A stretch of DNA of 64,000 nucleotides from contig NZ_QQPQ01000017.1 of assembly GCF_003346715.1 (NCBI RefSeq), positions 1 through 64,000 on the forward strand, in the 5' to 3' direction. The notes under the pieces were generated by a model. The model saw only the letters and a list, made by a program, of their open reading frames with translations, had not been told where the DNA came from and made no database searches. Below, one piece after another: positions 59,242-64,000 of the stretch. The position numbers and the translations under genes are program-made. Origin of the DNA: Oceanispirochaeta sp. M1. GTDB taxonomy: Bacteria; Spirochaetota; Spirochaetia; DSM-2461. How positions within the stretch are numbered: the stretch's first letter is position 1; every line of letters begins with the position of its first letter.

Positions 59242-60762
59242 ATGCAGACAGACTCAATTGTCGAAGTTCGGGATCTTACAAAAAGTTTTCCCGGAGTACA
59301 GGCCCTCAAGGGTGTAAGTTTCGATATCAAAAGAAATTCCTGCCACTGTGTCATTGGTGAGAATGGTGCCGGGAAATCAACCTTTATCAAAATACTGACA
59401 GGGGCATATCAGAAATCTTCCGGTCAGATCAGTTTTAATGGTGAACCATTTAATCCCGTTTCAATAAAGGATGCCATGAACAGCGGCATCAGTGTGCTCT
59501 ATCAGGAGTTAAATGTTGTAGATGATCTTACTGTAGAGGAAAACCTCACACTTGGTAAGGAAAAAACCCGTTTCGGCCTTGTTCAGAAAAGTGAAAACAT
59601 GGATAGGGTTAAAGAGATCCTTAAAGGTCTGGATGATTCTATCGAGCTTGGAATGAGTGTCAGTAGACTCAGCGTTGCTCAGAAACAGGTGATAGAGATT
59701 GCAAAGGCAATTTCATCTGACTGCCAGATTCTGGTTATGGACGAACCTACGGCTTCTCTGAGTGAAGAAGAAGTAAGACGCCTCTTTCTTGTTATTGAAA
59801 AATTAAAAAAAGAGGGCATCACTATTGTCTTTATTTCCCATAAGCTCAGTGAAATCTTTGAAATCGGAGATAATATCACGGTCTTTAGAGATGGTGAGAT
59901 GATAGAAACAAGACCGGTTGCAGATATTATGAAACAGTGCCATAACAGCGTACCTGATTCCTGTGTTGAACTGGTTCGTATGATGCTTGGCAAGGTAGTT
60001 ATCGAAGAATATATCCCCAGCAAAACAGATAAATCAGTGAAACTGCTTGAAGCCAGTAAAATCTCCAACAGGAAATTGAAGGATGTTTCATTTGATCTTC
60101 ATAAAGGAGAAATCCTCGGTTTTTATGGATTGATGGGTGCTGGAAAAACAGAAGTTGCCCGTGTTCTCTTTGGTATTGATGAATACTCTGGAAATATTGA
60201 TATAAACGGCAGCAAGGCTGAATATAAGAATGCCCGTGGTGCATTGAAGGCCGGTATTGCAATGGTTCCGGAAGAGCGGAGAGTGGACGGTATTTTTGGT
60301 AAACTTCCGATCCGTGTCAATATACCCATGATGAGAATCTCCAGTGTATTAACAAATAAACTCATTAACAGCGATAAAGAGAATAAACTGGCTGATAGAT
60401 ATATGAAAAGTATGTCTGTAGCAGCTAGAGACCGGGAACAGCCGGTTGCCTTCCTCAGCGGTGGTAATCAACAGAAAGTTGTTATTGCAAAGTGTCTGAA
60501 CCGTGAGAGTGATATTATTCTTATGGATGAGCCAACCAGAGGCGTTGATGTGGGTGCTAAAAAAGAGATCCATGACATCATCAGAGATCTGGCAAATGAA
60601 GGGAAAGGTGTTATCGTTTTTTCTTCGGAACTCCCTGAAATTATACAACTCTGCGATCGTATTGTGCTGATGCATGAAGGAAAGGCCAGAGATATTATAC
60701 AGAACAGCACTGATATTGACAGTGATCGAATTATGTCAGTAGTAGCAGGAGGAACACTTTAG
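59242..60762 (+). CDS. ABC importer ATPase (third importer)
   Basis: The 506-residue two-domain ATPase has Walker A GENGAGKSTFIKIL, signature LSVAQKQVIEIAK and MDEPTASLS in domain one. Domain two has GLMGAGKTE (lysine retained), LSGGNQQKVVIAKCL and MDEPTRGVD. The LSVAQKQV signature and the linker are shared with the ATPase at 46253. It lies between the two permease genes. Confidence 0.93.
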   Translation: MQTDSIVEVRDLTKSFPGVQALKGVSFDIKRNSCHCVIGENGAGKSTFIKILTGAYQKSSGQISFNGEPFNPVSIKDAMNSGISVLYQELNVVDDLTVEENLTLGKEKTRFGLVQKSENMDRVKEILKGLDDSIELGMSVSRLSVAQKQVIEIAKAISSDCQILVMDEPTASLSEEEVRRLFLVIEKLKKEGITIVFISHKLSEIFEIGDNITVFRDGEMIETRPVADIMKQCHNSVPDSCVELVRMMLGKVVIEEYIPSKTDKSVKLLEASKISNRKLKDVSFDLHKGEILGFYGLMGAGKTEVARVLFGIDEYSGNIDINGSKAEYKNARGALKAGIAMVPEERRVDGIFGKLPIRVNIPMMRISSVLTNKLINSDKENKLADRYMKSMSVAARDREQPVAFLSGGNQQKVVIAKCLNRESDIILMDEPTRGVDVGAKKEIHDIIRDLANEGKGVIVFSSELPEIIQLCDRIVLMHEGKARDIIQNSTDIDSDRIMSVVAGGTL

Positions 60763-61761
60763 ATGAAAAGTATTAGCTCATATCTGAAGAAAACAGGTTT
60801 ACTCAGGGATCAGAGATTTCTTATGTTTCTTGTTTTCATTCTCCTTAATATAGTTTTCGGAGTAATTACAAATAATTTTTTCAGTAAATATAATTATTTC
60901 AACATGTTTCGCCAGGCTGCTCAGATTATTATTGTGGGTTGCGGGGGAGTTCTTCTTATGATGACAGGTAATTATGACCTGTCTACAGGAAGTAATGTTG
61001 CTTTTTCCGGGGTTCTGTATGCCTTGCTTGGTTCCGTATATGGCTGGCCCCTGTATCTGGCGGCAATCGTCTGTGTCTTCGGCGGACTCATGTTCGGCGT
61101 AATCAACGGAACTTTGGTAGCTAAATTTAATTTCCCTCCCTTTATAGCCTCATTGGGGATGATGTATATAGGACGAGGATTGGCTTTGGTGGCTTGTAAT
61201 GGTCAGTCTATCAGGGAGGATATGCCTGCCAACTGGTCAAAACTTGCCCGTGGATCTTTTGCCGGATTTCCCATTCCAATGATTATCATGGTGGTGTTTA
61301 TGCTGCTCTTTATGGTTATCACCAGAAAATCACTTTTGGGTAAATATGCTATGGCAATCGGTGGAAATAAACAGGCGGCCTTCTTTTCAGGTATTAATGA
61401 TAAAAAAGTAATTTTTAGTATTTATATTATTGTGGGAGCCCTTGCTGCATTGTCGGGAGTTATGTTTGCTTCAAGGATAGGTGCCGGTGATCCCCGTGTG
61501 GCCTATGGCTTTGAGTTTGATGTGATTGTAGCGATATTACTCGGTGGTACCAGTATCAACGGAGGTAAAGGGACAATCATCGGTATGTTTCTTGGAGCAA
61601 TGGTTGTAACTGTTCTTGGTAATGGTCTCAATATGATGAACATACTTGCTTTCTGGCAGCAAATATTGAAGGGTCTCATTCTTGTACTGGCGATCATAAT
61701 GAATGAACAATTAAGTAAAAGTGAAGTCAGTCATGATACTGACGCTGTGAGCCCTGCTTAA
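60763..61761 (+). CDS. ABC importer permease (third importer, second)
   Basis: The 332-residue RbsC-family permease has MTGNYDLSTGSNVAFSG, GVINGTLVAKFNFPPFIASLGMMYIGRG, AIGGNKQAAFFSGIN and LGGTSINGGKGTIIGMFLG. It begins immediately after the ATPase stop, and its own stop overlaps the IclR start by one base (TAATG), placing the regulator in the same operon. It corresponds to the permease at 47815. Confidence 0.92.
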   Translation: MKSISSYLKKTGLLRDQRFLMFLVFILLNIVFGVITNNFFSKYNYFNMFRQAAQIIIVGCGGVLLMMTGNYDLSTGSNVAFSGVLYALLGSVYGWPLYLAAIVCVFGGLMFGVINGTLVAKFNFPPFIASLGMMYIGRGLALVACNGQSIREDMPANWSKLARGSFAGFPIPMIIMVVFMLLFMVITRKSLLGKYAMAIGGNKQAAFFSGINDKKVIFSIYIIVGALAALSGVMFASRIGAGDPRVAYGFEFDVIVAILLGGTSINGGKGTIIGMFLGAMVVTVLGNGLNMMNILAFWQQILKGLILVLAIIMNEQLSKSEVSHDTDAVSPA

Positions 61762-62555
61762 TGAGTGATGATTCAAACTCTCGAGACGAGCGTTATCTTA
61801 TTCCAAATGTAGGACGCTCTTTGAGAATTCTGGAATATCTGGCCAGGGAAGTTCCCGAGGCCAGTATTCCTGAAATCACAAAACATTTTGATATCCCTAA
61901 AAACAGTGTTTTCAGGATTATTAAGAGTCTTGAACTAAGCGGGTTTGTGGAGGAGAAGGAGAGGAAATATTATGTGACTCCCCGTCTCCTCTATCTGGGT
62001 TACTCAGGGATGAATAAAAAGGGATTTATTGCCAATTCTCTGGACTCAATGAACACTCTGAGAGATGAGATCAATGAAACTGTAATGATTGGTACACTTC
62101 TGGGGAATCATATTGTCATCCTGGAACAGCTCCCTGCCTATGAACTGATAAAGTTTACAACTGATATCGGACATAGGGTTCCTGTACAGGCTTCAGCACC
62201 AGGAAAAGCCATTATTGCAGCACTTCCAGAACATGAAAGGAGTAATCTTCTGAATCATCTCACCTTTACACGTTTCACAGATTATACCCTCCCCAGTAAG
62301 ACTGCAATGCTTGACGAAATCATAAAAGTCCAGGAAGCCGGTTATTCCATTGATAAGGGGGAAGAGGTCAGCGGTATCTGCTGTGTTGCTGCCTGTGTTC
62401 TTGATTATCGCAATACTCCCATCGGTTCAATCTGGGTAACAGGGCCCGAGAAAAGAATGAGAGATAAAGGGATGGAACGGATTGGGCAGGCAGTCTCAAA
62501 CGCTGCAGGGAGAATTTCACGTAAATTCGGCTTTGATCAGCCGGATCATAATTAA
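61761..62555 (+). CDS. IclR-family regulator (first of tandem pair)
   Basis: The 264-residue protein has an IclR winged helix (RSLRILEYLAREVPEASIPEITKHFDIPKNSVFRIIKSLELSGFVEE) and the C-terminal effector domain (SAPGKAIIAALPEHE, GYSIDKGEEVSGICCVAACVLDYRNTPIG). It is translationally coupled to the permease, so it probably controls the third importer operon. Confidence 0.9.
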   Translation: MSDDSNSRDERYLIPNVGRSLRILEYLAREVPEASIPEITKHFDIPKNSVFRIIKSLELSGFVEEKERKYYVTPRLLYLGYSGMNKKGFIANSLDSMNTLRDEINETVMIGTLLGNHIVILEQLPAYELIKFTTDIGHRVPVQASAPGKAIIAALPEHERSNLLNHLTFTRFTDYTLPSKTAMLDEIIKVQEAGYSIDKGEEVSGICCVAACVLDYRNTPIGSIWVTGPEKRMRDKGMERIGQAVSNAAGRISRKFGFDQPDHN

Positions 62556-62640
62556 ATTATCTACATTATTAACAAAGTTTATCTTTTAATTTATGATATA
62601 AATCATAATCTCATTTAATATATAAGATGATGGAGTTATA

Positions 62641-63459
62641 ATGGCTAAAATGGAAACAGAAAATGCAATTACTGATACCTTTGATGATGACAGGAAACAG
62701 AGTAAATATCTGATCCCTAATATTGCCAGGGCATTGAAAATACTGGAATATCTTGCCAGAGATAAGAAAGAAGCCTCTATTGCTGAAATTTCTAATGCAT
62801 TCAGCTATCCAAAGAACAGTGTATTCAGGGTCATTAAAAGTCTGGAATACTACGGATATGTTGAAGAGGAATCCAGGAAATATCATGCGACTCCCCGTTT
62901 ATTGTATCTGGGGTATGCAGGGATGCGTAATAAAGGGCTTATTGAAAATTCTATAGATGTAATGCATGCTCTGCGTGATGAAATAAATGAAACTGTCCTG
63001 ATCGGCAGTCTCCTTGGAAATGAAGTGGTCATGGTAGAACAGCTTATTTCATTTCAGCATATAAAATTCACTGCCGAAATCGGTAAAAGAGTTCACGTTC
63101 AGACTTCGGCTCCCGGAAAGGCCATTATGGCATTTCTTCCTGAAGATGAAAGGAACAACATAGTCAATCAGATAACCTTTGTACGATACACTGACAATAC
63201 GGTTCCCAGTAAGAAAGCCATGCTTGATGAGATGGCTGTTGTACAGGCTCAGGGTTATGCTGTTGATGATGGTGAGGAAGTACCGGATGTTCACTGTATC
63301 GGTGTCCCTATATTTGATTATCGCCACTATCCTATAGCCGCATTGTGGATCGTGGGTCCGGAATATCGGGTAACCAGAGATCAATATAAGGAAATCGGGG
63401 AAACCTTAATCAGTCATGCATTGAAAATTTCCAAACGTTTTGGTTATGATCCCGGTTGA
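62641..63459 (+). CDS. IclR-family regulator (second of tandem pair)
   Basis: The 272-residue protein is a close paralogue of the preceding IclR, aligning from LIPNIARALKILEYLARD through PKNSVFRVIKSLE, LRDEINETVLIGSLLGNE and SAPGKAIMAFLPEDE. In the effector region SGICCVAACV is replaced by PDVHCIGVPI, so ligand or partner may differ. GGAG lies 7 nt before the ATG. It has its own AT-rich upstream gap of 85 bp. Confidence 0.9.
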   Translation: MAKMETENAITDTFDDDRKQSKYLIPNIARALKILEYLARDKKEASIAEISNAFSYPKNSVFRVIKSLEYYGYVEEESRKYHATPRLLYLGYAGMRNKGLIENSIDVMHALRDEINETVLIGSLLGNEVVMVEQLISFQHIKFTAEIGKRVHVQTSAPGKAIMAFLPEDERNNIVNQITFVRYTDNTVPSKKAMLDEMAVVQAQGYAVDDGEEVPDVHCIGVPIFDYRHYPIAALWIVGPEYRVTRDQYKEIGETLISHALKISKRFGYDPG

Positions 63460-63565
63460 TTTCTCAAGGAGCAGCTTTTTCCAAGCGGCAGACCTTGTCT
63501 TTGATTCGGGGATTCCCATCCATATGTTCGGTCTGGAAATTTTAAAGAGAACTATTCCGGAATAA
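63458..63565 (+). pseudogene. Remnant of an inosine-uridine-type nucleoside hydrolase
   Basis: A plus-strand frame with no start codon reads AADLVFDSGIPIHMFGLEI and ends TAA at 63563-63565. This matches the block DPEAADIVFxSGIPxxMxGLDV found in ribonucleoside hydrolases such as RihA. Only about 35 codons remain and the frame overlaps the ends of both neighbouring genes. It is best explained as a decayed fragment, possibly from a nucleoside-use operon that was lost. Confidence 0.5.
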
Positions 63566-64000
63566 GAAGATTTACGCCTGCTTTTTCCAGAACCTTTTTA
63601 TACTCGGGTGCCGGAACTTCATCTGTAATAAGATAATCAATATCTTCCACACCGCAGTAACGGGAAAGGGCAATCTTTCCGAATTTACTGGCATCTGTGA
63701 GAATAAAGGTTTGAGGGCTTCGGCTGATTATTTCAGAATTTATTTCTGCGCGCATCATGTCCCGACCTGTAAAACCGGTCTCTATTGAAAAGCCGTCAAT
63801 TCCGATAAAAGCCTTTGTGAAATTAAGGGCATTAAGGCAGATCTTAACCAGATTACCCACCATACATTCACTTTCAGGCTGGTAGAGACCTCCCAGGAGG
63901 ATTACATTTCCCAGAGCCTCTTTACCTATCTGTCTGGCAATAAAGGCATTTGATGTGATTATTGTTGTCTTGGGGATACGTGAAACTTCTTTGGCAAAGA
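63552..64000 (-). CDS. DeoR-family regulator, 5' end beyond the window
   Basis: The minus-strand frame is open from the window end to the stop at 63552, giving about 149 residues of the C-terminal DeoRC domain: GNVILLGGLYQPESECMVGNL, AFIGIDGFSIETGFTGRDMMRAEI, ILTDASKFGK, VEDIDYLITDE. The N-terminal HTH lies outside. An ATG at 63863 is internal to the domain and not the true start. Confidence 0.88.
   Translation of the reverse strand, partial: FAKEVSRIPKTTIITSNAFIARQIGKEALGNVILLGGLYQPESECMVGNLVKICLNALNFTKAFIGIDGFSIETGFTGRDMMRAEINSEIISRSPQTFILTDASKFGKIALSRYCGVEDIDYLITDEVPAPEYKKVLEKAGVNLLIPE

Noticed and set aside
63552-63863. Treating the 103-codon frame starting at 63863 as a complete gene.
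   Set aside because: The frame continues to the window edge with DeoRC-type sequence, so the gene is truncated by the window.
1-64000. CRISPR arrays, rRNA, tRNA, prophage, intact insertion sequences and replication origin.
   Set aside because: No regularly spaced long repeats, no tRNA or rRNA signatures, no phage structural or integrase genes, and no transposase gene were found on either strand.

Overview
The window looks like a chromosomal segment of a free-living, carbohydrate-fermenting spirochaete. This is an inference from the style of the proteins: sugar-binding proteins whose processed N-termini start Ala-Gly-Gly-Gln, many ribose-type ABC transporters, a BspA-like lipoprotein, moderate-to-low GC and frequent TTG starts. 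No rRNA, tRNA, CRISPR array, intact insertion sequence or prophage was seen. Nearly all of it is a catabolic accessory region: polyol and sugar uptake systems, each with its own regulator.

Layout. 1-1872: the end of an unknown gene, then a lipoprotein and an outer-membrane barrel protein on the minus strand. 2366-6626: transaldolase-family protein, CoA-acylating-type aldehyde dehydrogenase, biotin-dependent carboxyltransferase and a translationally coupled 45-codon ORF. 6991-12740: LacI regulator and iolB-iolD-iolE-iolG for myo-inositol breakdown. The usual iolC, iolJ and iolA are not in the window, and the preceding transaldolase/dehydrogenase/carboxyltransferase set may supply an alternative lower pathway. 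12866-17318: GntR/FCD regulator, a long structured leader (candidate molybdenum/tungsten-cofactor riboswitch), aldehyde:ferredoxin oxidoreductase, a small unknown protein, a MoaD-like protein and a CobW-type GTPase. 17430-23253: a 2-oxoacid/acetoin dehydrogenase complex (E1 alpha, E1 beta, E2, E3) and a SorC-type regulator. 23278-29048 (minus): a self-contained galactitol-type PTS operon that carries its own Enzyme I and HPr, a DeoR regulator, an Mth938-like protein and a small membrane protein.

29344-36006: Gfo/Idh oxidoreductase, C_GCAxxG_C_C protein, LacI regulator with a 24-bp perfect palindrome at its start, and a ribose-type ABC importer. 36550-40761: GntR regulator, two SDR dehydrogenases, a DeoC-type aldolase and an Rpe-type epimerase. 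40828-42878 (minus): URO-D-family protein and SMP-30 lactonase-like protein. 43043-53049: DeoR regulator, a four-gene ABC importer with two permeases, iron alcohol dehydrogenase, FGGY kinase, cupin sugar isomerase and SDR. 53146-61761: a second, rearranged set of paralogues (SMP-30, iron ADH, FGGY kinase, binding protein, permease, ATPase, permease). 61761-63459: two tandem IclR paralogues. The window ends in a DeoR gene that is cut off, next to a remnant of a nucleoside hydrolase.

How the parts may fit: the two paralogous modules plus the Rpe/DeoC operon resemble polyol or pentose pathways (import, oxidation or isomerisation to a ketose, FGGY phosphorylation, epimerisation or aldol cleavage). 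The acyl products would enter central metabolism through the dehydrogenase complex and the ferredoxin-linked oxidoreductase. Substrates cannot be fixed from sequence alone.
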